Shown one piece after another: positions 44,750 to 55,269 of a stretch of 64,000 nucleotides of DNA. Origin of the DNA: Onthophagus taurus (taxonomy: Eukaryota > Arthropoda > Insecta > Coleoptera > Scarabaeidae); the NCBI RefSeq assembly GCF_036711975.1, contig NC_091976.1, positions 32,798,001 to 32,862,000 on the forward strand, read 5' to 3'. Numbering within the stretch: position 1 is the first letter of the stretch; every line of letters begins with the position of its first letter. The notes under the pieces are model-generated. The model did not search any database. It was not told the DNA's origin and saw only the letters and a program-made list of their open reading frames with translations. A program made the position numbers and the translations under genes.

Positions 44750-45530
44750 TCATCACTCCGCCGAGGTCGCTTGCGGGCGAGGCGCTGGGTTTGATATATT
44801 AACATAAATTCGTCAGGTTTGGAAGGTTGTAGCGCCTCGCTCGCAAGCAACCTTGACAAAACTTTTTGTACATTTTGTACATCTTGCTAAAGATTAAATG
44901 TTTCTTATGATAAGATATTAACAGTAACTCCGCCGAGGTTGCTTGCGGGCGAGGCACTGGATTTGAGATATCAACACGAAATCATAAGCTTTGTAACATT
45001 CTAGCATCTCGCCCGCAAGTGACCTCGGCGATTTGAGCCAAAATCACTCTTTATACATCTTTGTGTAACGATGCAAAGTATTCAACACTCTTATAAAACA
45101 ACATTTACTTTCTCTCCGCCGAGGTCGCTTGCGGGCGAGGCGCTGGGTTTGATATATTAACATAAATTCGTCAGGTTTGGAAGGTTGTAGCGCCTCGCTC
45201 GCAAGCGACCTTGACAAAACTTTTTGTACATTTTGTACATCTTGCTAAAGATTAAATGTTTCTTATGATAAGATATTAACAGTCACTCCGCCGAGGTTGC
45301 TTGCGGGTGAGGCACTGGATTTGATATATCAACACGAAATCATAAGCTTTAAAACATTCTAGCGTCTCGCCCACAAGTGACCTCGGCGATTTGAGCCAAA
45401 ATCACTCTTTATACATCTTTGTGTAAAAATGCAAAGTATTCAACACTGTTATAAAACGACATTTATTTTCACTCCGCCGAGGTCGCTTGCGGGCGAGGTT
45501 TGATATATCAACACGAAATCATAAGTTTTA
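44750..45530. repeat. GC-rich palindromic tandem repeat in Cda4 intron 1
   Basis: Units of about 360 bp (copies start near 44756 and 45115) each with facing arms: CCGAGGTCGCTTGCGGGCGA and GCCTCGCTCGCAAGCGACCT. Between arms is 'tttgatatattaacat' type sequence. A third, shortened unit ends near 45510. The arms are far richer in G+C than anything around them. Confidence 0.85.
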
Positions 45531-45590
45531 AGTGGGAGTAAATGTCTTTTTATAAGAGTAATGACTACTTTAGATCTTTACACCACGATA

Positions 45591-45898
45591 TACAGTATGT
45601 CCCAGAATAGATGTTACAAGAGGTATAATGACTTAAAAAACTTTGATTTTTATTTTAAGGCTGAGGAATTAAGACCTGCTTGGTGTGGAGAGAATTTTAA
45701 GTATATTTTCATATTTTGAAAATCAACTCGGCCTTGACAGTGAAGTGAAAACTATTTTTAGTTCTGGTAAAGTAAGCTTTTTGTTCCTGATACGGCAAAA
45801 TATCATTAAGAAAAATTGTTCAGAAGGGGAAATTATGGCACTATGCAAAATTTCAAGTCATTATACCTCTTGTAACATCTATCTTGGGACACTCTGTA
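45591..45898. mobile_element. 308-bp MITE with ~42-bp TIRs, TA flanks
   Basis: TACAGTATGTCCCAGAATAG at the left is mirrored at 45855-45898 (reverse complement TACAGAGTGTCCCAAGATAG), with the match extending through 'atgttacaagaggtataatg'. TA flanks at 45589-45590 and 45899-45900. A second right end of the family lies at 46945-46984. Confidence 0.85.
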
Positions 45899-48000
45899 TA
45901 AAGAGTGACTTTGACACTGAGACATTGATTATTCGATTATTAAATTAGTTATTTTTTTTTATTACAAAAATATGGGGTTAGATAGGTCTATTTCTTATTG
46001 TTTTAGAATAAAGCTAAAAATAAACTTTTTTTTAGTGTCGTGAAAGAAATTTAGTTTACAGTTTCCTGTAAATTACGGTACTATAACTAACAATTATTCT
46101 ACTAAAAATTTATATAAAATTTACTTTATTGTCTAATATGTAACATTCTAACATGTTAAACTTTTCGTAATTTTCATAATCCAGCTTAAAAAACAGGATT
46201 TTTAATTTGACACTTTAGAAAATTTTTCGAATTAAATAAAATAAAGCGCCATCTATCAATAATTTATCAAGTCACTTAATAATAATATTAAATATTAATA
46301 AAAATTGTGAAATAATGCAGTTTATTCCAACTTTTGTGTAAAACAAATATAAATTAAATAGTTCAACAAATGTATTTGTTTCAAATATCAGAAATATGTT
46401 TCTTTAATTTTTAGTTATAATTTACAGGAAACTGTAAATTCAATTTCTTTAACGACACTAAAAAAAAGTTTATTTTAAGCTTTATTCTAAAACAGTAAGA
46501 AATAGACGTGTATTTTTGTAATCACTAAAAAATAACGAATTTAATAAGCGAATAATCAGTAGTTATTTCCATTTAAAAAAACCAAAATTGTCATGATAAC
46601 TCAAAATCTAAAACCGAAATTTTTTTTGACTACGTCATGTCCATATAATGTTTTAGTTATAATACTTCACCTATAAAAATAACCAAGATTATTGGACTTG
46701 TTGGTTTTACGATATTTACAGTGTTGGCCTTTAGGGGAAAAACAAAAGACACGCACTTAATTTAGAACAGGCTGTATAAGGAACATTTTTCTTCTCTTTG
46801 AACTCACTTTACAATTCCCTTTTTAGTTACAACTTATGTACTAAAATCAACATTTCAAATTCTGAAGCTATTGTATCTTCCATTTTTAAACAAAGTTACT
46901 TTAATTAGTGAAAATTGAAAATGAAAAGTGATCGCATTTTTAAGTCATTATACCTCTTGTAACATCTATCCTGTGACACACTGTATAAAGAGTGACACTG
47001 AGACATTGATAATTCGATTATTAAATTCGTTATTTTTTTTATTACAAAAATATGGGGTTAGATAGGTCTATTTCTTATTGTTTTAGAATAAAGCTAAAAA
47101 TAATTTTTTTTTTAGTGTCGTGAAAGAAATTAAGTTTACAGTTTCCTGTAAATTACGGTACTATAACTAACAATTATTCTACTAAAAATTTATATAAAAT
47201 TTACTTTATTGTCTAATATGTAACATTCTAACATGTTAAACTTTTCGTAATTTTCATAATCCAGCTTAAAAAACAGGATTTTTAATTTGACACTTTAGAA
47301 AATTTTTCGAATTAAATAAAATAAAGCGCCATCTAGCAATAATTTATCAAGTCATTTAATAATAATATTAAATATTAATAAAAAATGTGAAATAATGCAA
47401 TCTATTCCAACTTTTGTGTAAAACAAATATAAATTAAATAGTTCAACAAATGTATTTGTTTCAAATATCAGAAATATGTTTTTTTTAATTATTAGTTATA
47501 ATTTACAGGAAACTGTAAATTAAATTTCTTTAACGACACAAAAAAAAGTTTATTTTAAGCTTTATTCTAAAACACTAAGAAATAGACGTGTATTTTTGTA
47601 ATCAGAAAAAAATAACGAATTTAATAAGCGAATAATCAGTTGTTATTTCCATTTAAAAAAACCAAAATTGTCATTATATCTCAAAATCTAAAACCGAAAA
47701 TTCTTTTTGACTACGTCATGTCTATATAATGTCTTACAATTAGTTATAATACTTCACTTATAATAATAATAACCAAGATAATTGCACTCTAGGGGAAAAA
47801 CAAAAGACGCGGACTTAATTTAGAACAGGCTGTATAAGGAACATTTTTCTTCTCTTTCAACTCACTTTACAGTTTCCTTTTTAGTTACAACTTATGTACT
47901 AAAATCAACATTTCAAATTCTGAAGCTATTGTATCTTCCATTTTTAAACAAAGGTACTTTAATTAGTGAAAATTGAAAATGAAAAGTGACCGCATTCTTT
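45899..48000. repeat. ~1.08-kb tandem duplication carrying long-TIR sequence
   Basis: Copy 1 (about 45899-46982) and copy 2 (about 46983-48000) are nearly identical along their length; 'ctgtataaagagtgac' marks each start. Within each, a ~130-bp arm ('gtttacagtttcctgtaaat' and 'cttattgttttagaataaag') is mirrored about 450 bp away, giving a foldback-like element of about 590 bp. No coding potential. Confidence 0.85.
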
Positions 48001-48955
48001 TCCGCCGTATTTGAACGATGGAAAAGCAGAAAATAATAGAAAGCAAGACGAACGAATTTTCAAATAAAGAATTTTTTGTGTAGATATAAATCTTGGAATG
48101 TTTATTTACGTGTTAACTTCTCTTTGGTTAGGTAAGGAACGTGTTATACATACATAATGGAACTAGAAGTCGCACCTTGGCATGTAAAGTATTTTAAATA
48201 TAAAACAAGGTTAGACACTGCGATAGCAATGACCTCTACCGGTTTGCACTTTATATATATATTGAAAACGTCGCTTTTAAATCGAATTCAAAACGAAAAA
48301 CAAGTCAGATCGTTACTACTTTCTACTGCAACCTCGTTTCATTGCCGGTACTTTTCAAGGTCCTCATATGAAAAAAGTTTTTAATCACAATCATCGTTAT
48401 TATGTTTTAATGACATATTCTACGCCATTTTTCTTTTGATTTAAGTTAAAACTTTTTTAACCCGCTTGACCAGTTTTAACAAAGTTTTTATTTATATACA
48501 CCATCACTTTTCCCAAATTACAAGGTTATTCTGCGGCTTTAATATTAATTCCAAACATTTCATAATCAACCTAACACACTAACTCGTAAATAAAAGAACG
48601 TTTTTAATTAACAACTTTTTAAAAAATGTTGACTTTTAAAAAAGAAAGTCCGCGAAAAAAGAATCGTTTAAGATTTAATTATTTTTTTATCCCTCCTTTT
48701 TTAGTTATAAGTGAAAATTATCGTTTTGTATTCTCTTCTTTTAGAAAGGAATCCAATTCAAAAATTTCTTCGTCACTGTATATTTCTTTAGGTAATTATT
48801 CGGTGAAATCAAATTTCGTTTACATAACGGAGAGGTTGCAAGATCGTTTTGCTCCTCCTACGGGTATTGTACCATAAAATTTTGAACATATGTCTGATTT
48901 CTCTGTCCGGTTTTATATTCGAATGGGTCACAGGTGGCACTCGAGAATAACTTAC
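48001..48955. other. Cda4 intron 1, upstream part; no feature recognised
   Basis: The plus-strand open frames at 48157-48384 and 48626-48877 show no domain, and the first is AT-rich with no splice or poly(A) context. I annotate neither. Confidence 0.4.
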
Positions 48956-49022
48956 CAACGGAAATCACCAACAGCACCACCATCACGTTCCAGAACACAT
49001 CTCTTCGCCGATTCAACAACAT
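48956..49022 (-). CDS. Cda4: Chitin deacetylase (Cda4-like), exon 1 (signal peptide)
   Basis: ATG at 49022, 22 codons plus one base, ending at a GTAAGT donor. It reads MLLNRRRDVF then WNVMVVLLVISV, a basic n-region and hydrophobic core typical of a secretory signal. The leftover G joins 'TA' of exon 2 to give Val-His-Cys, exactly in phase, although the intron is 4.3 kb. A GC-richer, CpG-containing stretch (48960-49150) covers this exon and the presumed 5' UTR. Confidence 0.85.
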
Positions 49023-49199
49023 TCTTTCGCGGTCGTCTTCTGCTGCTTACTGAAAACCGAATCGAACCAAAGTCGTTCCGACCGCCTTCTACCTCCACTT
49101 TTTCTTCTTTACCACTTTTCACCTTCGCAATCGATCAGGTTTTCTTTCAATCGACGTGGAAGAGGTGCATCAAATGCATAAGATATGTTATAAGAGTTA

Positions 49200-51354
49200 T
49201 ATCGATTTAAGTTAAATACTCTTTGGTGGTGAGAAAGAAATAGAAAGTATTTTCAAAGTTACTTTCACTCGATTACCTTAGTAATACTTCGGTTATTTAG
49301 TGAATATTAATTTTTTTTATTTCGAATTCATTTGGTGACGTCAAATTGTACGTTGGGTTGTATTAGAAACTTTAATTTTATTGATTCAAAAAAAAGTATT
49401 GGCATTATATAATGAGATAATTCAATTTCTGCAATATTATAATACTTAACACATAAAAATACAGTTTTAAAATATTCCAAATAAGTTATTGAATACGATA
49501 AGTACTCATATTCAAAATTTGGCAATGAAATAAAAATGTTTCGCGGTTTTGAACACATTTTCCACAAAATGTTAGGAAATTAATTTTAAGCAAAAATTAT
49601 TGGGTTTAAAAACACCATCGCAAAATTAACACGTTAAACATGGGTGTAGAATAAATTTTCTTTCACTAAGGACTGCAAACTATTTTGATAGTATTTCATT
49701 TGGAAAAAATTTATAATAAATGTTTTTATAATATATATTATTTTGAAGTTTTGTCATAAATGCTCATAAAATACACTGTAATTATGAAACATGTATAAAT
49801 ATTCGTGACCAACTAATATAAATTGTTCGTACAGACGGTGGATTTTGAATATTGTAGTGTGGCAAATAGGAAAGTCATGCCGTCTTTTTGAATTTATGAG
49901 CTGAGGCACTCATTGATGTCACGCCAGTCAAAGTAGAGCAGCCAGTGAGGCACTAATGCTGTACCACGCCATGCCGAACGTGTTAATAGATCATTAATTC
50001 ACCCAGTTATCCGTTTCCTCTAAAATGCTTAATATCGAAGGATTTTGCAAAGCTGGGATGCACTTATCGTGCTCTATTTTATCTTAAAATGTTTAAAAAG
50101 ACTTATTGAACACGATGAGTACTCACAATCCAAATTTGGCAATGGAATAAAAGAGATGGGTGTTTTTGAAAATTTGTTGTAACAGCTCAAATCGTATTCT
50201 ACTGATTTCTCTGTAACCCAAAACGGTCTGCCAATCAGGCGTAAACTAGAATTTTGATTTTATTTAGAAATCATCTCCAAAGCATCCATATTTGAAGTAC
50301 CTAAGTACTATGGCAAAGTAAGCATCATCGGGTCTGATGGCAGAAAGATAAAACGGGAGTATTCGGCTCAATTCTGCTAAGTTGTCCAATGTAGCCATCA
50401 ACCATTACAACAAGTTTGCCGGGTATTTTCATCAGTTGCATATTCCTCTCAAGTTTATTCCTGTCAATGCTGTCAAAGGTTTTTGTTTGATACAAAATGT
50501 GGTTCGGTATTGGTCAGATACTGACGTTTCTGGATTACAAAAAAATCAAAGATGTGGTAGTCTTTTTAGATTCTACCGTCTTTGGTTGAAAAGCTGTTTA
50601 CCGATTGGGGTTGGACAAGTTATACCAGTGATTGCTCATTTACCCGCTTTCTACAAAGAAGAGGTGCAAATTCTGACTTTTCCTTCATTAAGATTAAGAT
50701 CAAAAAGCATTGCTTAATGCCATCAGAGATTTAGAAGGTATATTAATTATAAATTATATAAAATTTGATCTAATGTTCTGCTATCATAATGTATTAGAAT
50801 GAAATTGGATATTGAAAAAACAATCCATGAAATACTACAAAAACTATCAATAGTGTCAGAAAATTAATCGCGCAAGTTCCCAAACAAAAACACTACTGTC
50901 TAATGACTAAACCAGATCATTGAAAACTAATTTGGCAAGCTTATCTGATTTCGAGATGTATTATTATATTTATTATTCATATCCTTAGTATCTGTTTTTA
51001 TCGATTTTAATTTTCGAAGCAATTCCAAAGCGATAAGGAAGAAGCAGGACAACAGTTAACAATAATTGTGAAGTTCGCGCTATCTCTGCAATTAAAGCAT
51101 TTCCAAAATAGACTATCAGTTCCATAATGTACTAATTCTCGTTAAAAAATTTTAACGCAAACGGCATGGAAATATTTGTCGCATCCTCCTCAATGCTGTA
51201 GATGTAGATGTGTTGCAGAATAAGATTTGTTATTTTGGAAATTATGCCAAAGGCACAGAATAACCAGAAGTGACACTGGTAGTATTCCGCCAAATTTTTA
51301 AAACCAATAGCAGCATATCTTGGCAACTCATTATAATATGGAGTCAGATTTGGT
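49200..51354. other. Intergenic; a diverged duplication, no gene recognised
   Basis: A segment around 49465-49560 ('gataagtactcatattcaaa','tttggcaatgaaat') recurs diverged at 50085-50175. The plus-strand frame 50382-50717 (MSNVAINHYNKF...) has no recognised domain and no strong coding signal. Nothing else supported. Confidence 0.4.
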
Positions 51355-52910
51355 TATTCTGTGACTAGACCTAGAACTAAAAACATTTGGGTTTAGCCGT
51401 ACGTCTCTTAAGATGGCTAAACCCGAATGATTCTAGTTCTAGGTCTTGTGTTAGTTCTAGTGATAGTGCTAGTGCAATACTAGAACTTACACTAGACCTA
51501 GAACTAGAATCATTCGGATTTAGCCGCACGTCTCTTAAGACGACTAAACCCGAATGATTCCAGTGCTAGGTCTTGTGTTAGTTCTAGTGATAGAGCTAGT
51601 GCAATACTAGAACTAACACTAGATCGAGGATTAGAAACATTCGGATTTAGCCGCACGTCTCTCAAGACGGCTAAACCCGAATGATTCTAGTTCTAGGTCT
51701 TGTGTTAGTTAATTCTAGTGCAAAACTAGAACTAACACTAGACCTAGAACTAGAATCATTCAGATTTAGCCGCACGTCTTTCAAGACGGCTAAACCCGAA
51801 TGATTCTAGTTCTAGGTCTTGTGTTAGTTCTAGTGCTAGTCTAAAACTAGAACCAACACAAGACCTGGAACTAGAATCATTCGGATTTAGCCGCACGTCT
51901 CTTAAGACGGCTAAACCCGAATGATTCCAGTGCTAGGTCTTGTGTTAGTTAATTCTAGTGCAAAACTAGAACGAACACTAGACCTAGAACTAGAATCATT
52001 CGGATTTAGCCGCACGTCTTTCAAGACGGCTAAACCCGAATGATTCTAGTTCTAGGTCTTGTGTTAGTTCTAGTGCTAGTCTAAAACTAGAACCAACACA
52101 AGACCTGGAACTAGAATCATTCGGATTTAGCCGCACGTCTCTTAAGACGGCTAAACCCGAATGATTCCAGTGCTAGGTCTTGTGTTAGTTAATTCTAGTG
52201 CAAAACTAGAACGAACACTAGACCTAGAACTAGAATCATTCGGATTTAGCCGCACGTCTTTCAAGACGGCTAAACCCGAATGATTCTAGTTCTAGGTCTT
52301 GTGTTAGTTCTAGTGCTAGTCTAAAACTAGAACCAACACAAGACCTGGAACTAGAATCATTCGGATTTAGCCGCACGTCTCTTAAGACGGCTAAACCCGA
52401 ATGATTCCAGTGCTAGGTCTTGTGTTAGTTCTAGTGATAGTGCTAGTGCAATACTGGAACTTACACTAGGTCTTATGTTAGTTCTAGTGCTAATCTAAAA
52501 CTAGAACCAACACAAGACCTAGAACTGGAATCATTCGGATTTAGCCGCACGTCTCTTAAGACGGCTAAACCCGAATGATTCCAGTGCCTAGGTCTTGTGT
52601 TAGTTCTAGTGATAGTGCAATACTAGAACTTACACTAGACCTAGAACTAGAATCATTCGGATTTAGCCGCACGTCTTTCAAGACGGCTAAACCCGAATGA
52701 TTCTAGTTCTAGGTCTTGTGTTAGTTCTAGTAATAGTGCTAGTGCAATACTAGAACTAACACTAGATCGAGGATTAGAAACATTCGGATTTAGCCGCACG
52801 TCTCTCAAGACGGCTAAACCCGAATGATTCTAGTTTTGGATCTTGTATTAGTTCTAGTAATAGTGCTAGTGCAATACTAGAACTAACACTAGACCTAGAA
52901 CTAAAAAGTA
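51355..52910. repeat. CTAG-rich palindromic satellite, main array
   Basis: About 12 units of 119-123 bp, arranged in ~240-bp pairs ('gattccagtgctagg' recurs at about 51917, 52157 and 52397). Each unit is itself an inverted repeat: GGCTAAACCCGAATGATTCT and AGAATCATTCGGATTTAGCC flank facing CTAGTTCTAG / CTAGAACTAG runs. The centre is 'gccgcacgtctcttaagacg'. The restriction-like CTAG tetramer recurs every few bases. Confidence 0.93.
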
Positions 52911-52974
52911 TCAGACACACGGTTATCAGAAATATATTTTTGTGTATTGCATTTTAAGTGAAATTCCCGCTATG

Positions 52975-53105
52975 GGAAGAATGGCATTGAACAGCGACAT
53001 CTGTTGTTAAGTAGTTGCAACGATAAAGTTATAAATAGAAAGAATGTTATTGAACAGCGACATCTGTTGTCAAGTAGTTGCAAGATAAAGTTATAATAAA
53101 TATAA
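52975..53105. repeat. Two-copy ~62-bp direct repeat
   Basis: 'attgaacagcgacatctgtt' followed by 'aagtagttgcaa' and 'gataaagttataa' occurs at about 52985 and 53049. Confidence 0.8.
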
Positions 53106-53261
53106 TATAAAAACCTTTAAACATTTTTTTTTATTAAACTTACAAATTATAATACTTAACATTCAAATTAAAATTTAAACATAGTCAATACATAATTAAT
53201 TAAAAAAATAAATAATAAAAATTATCACAAATAAAATAAAAATTATAACCTTACAATTTTA

Positions 53262-54893
53262 TTAAACTCTATAATTAGGTGTGGGCTCATAAACGGTGCC
53301 CCAAAACAACGTTAACCGCGTTTGTTCGTTTCTAATGAAGAACAAAAATGGAACGTCGACCCTAAACGTAACGATATCTCCTCCTCTGTACAAACTGGTC
53401 GATGTAACGGCGGCCGCTTCAGTCCCAGTTTCAGTAATATCAATATAAACTTTATGTAAAACTTTATCGGCGTAAAGTCCCGGATTTTCAACGTTTAATT
53501 TACTCGGATCGCCGTTTAAAACACTCCTTAATTTATCCAAAGAATCGATTCCGATTTGTCTTGTAACTCTTCGTCCTACTTTATCTCCAAATTTTTTATA
53601 CGTCACTTGTTTGTGGGTTATTTTATCAACCTCTTCGCATCTTGTTATGTTGCTATTAGGATCAAAAATTTGCGTACAATTTGTTTCCGAATCGTTCGAT
53701 TCATCATCATCATCGTTTCCAAATCGGTTGAATATAAGAAATTCGTTTCGATTATTTTTATGATTTTGCGGTATAACCGGGCTTCGATTTTCTAAATTAC
53801 CAGGCCCGGGTGAAAGGAGAGCCAAATTAGCTAATTGAGGATTAAATAAAGCATTTACACCGAGGTTTTGTAAAGTTCCTTTTAAACTCATCGTCGATTC
53901 TAATCGCATTTTAGGAAAAAGAACCACGGAGCTTCGATATTTTGTGTTTGAAATTAATCTTTCGATATCGTTAGCTGTTAATCTCCTTTCGAATTGTTTC
54001 AAAACTTCTTTGTTGGATCCCGAGGGCATAATTACGTATAAAGTCGTTTCGTTTCCTTTGTAGGGGAATCCCATTATTTCGCAATTAAGCGATTGATCTT
54101 TGTAATAAGGAAATTGACCCCCATTCGCCATCATTTCCGCTTGAATATTCGATTGGGATTTTCTTCCGTTTGGGTAAAAATTTCTCCTTCTTGTGCTACC
54201 ATCGAAAAAAGGCATCTCCCAAGCTCCGTTAAAATATAAAGCACTCACTATGATTACTTTTGTATCAGCCGGTGGGGGTTCATCAATTATGTTAGTGATT
54301 TTACCGTTGGTTTTTTCGTTAACCCAATTGTTAATTACGTTTTGGGCGTAACCTGGTTGGCTAGAAAATCCTAAATTTCTTATTTCCGTGCGATAAATAC
54401 TCGTGCTTGTGTCTTTGTACAAACTCCTTATTGGGAAATAATTTTCAACAAAAATAGCAGCTGCGATTCTTACAATCCCATTAAAATCAGCAGAGTTTCT
54501 TTCTAAAGTTTTAAATAATTGTCCTAAATGCTCGTGAACATCTTGTGTGCGAGAAGAAACGTTTATGCCAGAACTTAGCCCCATTACATTCGTTAATTCT
54601 TGAAAAGTTCTTCCATTTGACGCCAACAAAAGCAAAGCTAACGCACTCGCTATGCTAACTGGCGAAAAAACGACGTTTTTATTCTCGTTTAAATTTAAAT
54701 TATTTATTGAAATCGCCAAATTTGTTATTCCCTGCGATAAAAGCAAATCGATTTGATCGTTTGTGTTGATTCCTCGAGCTTGTTGAGTTGATGTGGGAGG
54801 TGATCCAAAAATATTTAAGACTCTATCATCTGGATAAACCAACTGGGCCAATGAAACGTGATAAAAAAGTATCGTTGTTATTATGACCTTCAT
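53262..54893 (-). CDS. Secreted serpin with a large insert before the reactive loop
   Basis: Serpin: a suicide-substrate inhibitor, in insects usually of haemolymph serine proteases controlling melanisation and Toll. The ATG at 54893 gives 543 residues beginning MKVIITTILFYHVSLAQ (signal peptide); a TTTTTCAG acceptor abuts it, so 5' non-coding exon(s) exist upstream. Family text: NVVFSPVSIASALALLLLAS, VSALYFNGAWEMPF, FPKMRLES and FRVDVPFLFFIRN. The reactive-loop hinge (about 488-497) is ETGTEAAAVT, matching inhibitory serpins; a scissile Arg in SLYRGG is possible. An extra ~100-residue segment (about 375-475) with an acidic DDDDESNDSE run and two Cys precedes it. Length and insert recall Spn28Dc-like serpins; orthology is unproved. 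Coding part is intronless. Confidence 0.93.
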   Translation of the reverse strand: MKVIITTILFYHVSLAQLVYPDDRVLNIFGSPPTSTQQARGINTNDQIDLLLSQGITNLAISINNLNLNENKNVVFSPVSIASALALLLLASNGRTFQELTNVMGLSSGINVSSRTQDVHEHLGQLFKTLERNSADFNGIVRIAAAIFVENYFPIRSLYKDTSTSIYRTEIRNLGFSSQPGYAQNVINNWVNEKTNGKITNIIDEPPPADTKVIIVSALYFNGAWEMPFFDGSTRRRNFYPNGRKSQSNIQAEMMANGGQFPYYKDQSLNCEIMGFPYKGNETTLYVIMPSGSNKEVLKQFERRLTANDIERLISNTKYRSSVVLFPKMRLESTMSLKGTLQNLGVNALFNPQLANLALLSPGPGNLENRSPVIPQNHKNNRNEFLIFNRFGNDDDDESNDSETNCTQIFDPNSNITRCEEVDKITHKQVTYKKFGDKVGRRVTRQIGIDSLDKLRSVLNGDPSKLNVENPGLYADKVLHKVYIDITETGTEAAAVTSTSLYRGGDIVTFRVDVPFLFFIRNEQTRLTLFWGTVYEPTPNYRV

Positions 54894-54954
54894 CTGAAAA
54901 AGATTTAACAATAAATATTAAATATTAATAATATAAGTACGTATGCTTTTACGG

Positions 54955-55075
54955 CCGGTGTTAATTAAACTAAAACTAGTACTAACACTAGACCTAGAAC
55001 TAGAAACATTCGGGTTTAGCTGTCTTAAGTGTTGGTTCTATTGATGGTGTTAGTACTAGTTTTAGTTTAATAAAT
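54955..55075. repeat. CTAG-rich repeat block 3
   Basis: 'ctagacctagaactagaaac','attcgggtttagctgtct' and a mirrored 'ttagtactagttttag'; the same family as 51355-52910, single degenerate unit. Confidence 0.8.
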
Positions 55076-55269
55076 ATTAAGTTTACAAGAAAAATAAAAG
55101 ATATAATCAATTTTTCTATAATGATGATTGTTTTCGTTCAAACAAACTCAACGCGAAGGTTGAATTTGAATTGGTCATATGAATAGATAAAATGGAATTG
55201 TTGTTACATGACTGTGGTAAATGAATTTATTTATTTCGTTCTTTCTGATTTAATTTAAACATGTAATTC
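55076..55269. repeat. Spacer duplicated at 58620-58830
   Basis: 'taataaatattaagtttaca','actcaacgcgaaggtt' and 'gttgttacatgactgtg' recur in the same order at 58620-58830 with few changes. Confidence 0.85.

Noticed and set aside
48157-48877. Two small plus-strand frames upstream of Cda4
   Set aside because: Lie in the Cda4 first intron; composition not coding-like, no domain.
50382-50717. 111-residue plus-strand protein
   Set aside because: No recognisable domain, no splice or poly(A) context; also rich in residues expected by chance frames.
54894-54911. Six extra residues at the serpin N-terminus
   Set aside because: They begin with TTG and read through a TTTTTCAG splice acceptor; the ATG right after it is a better start with a signal peptide.
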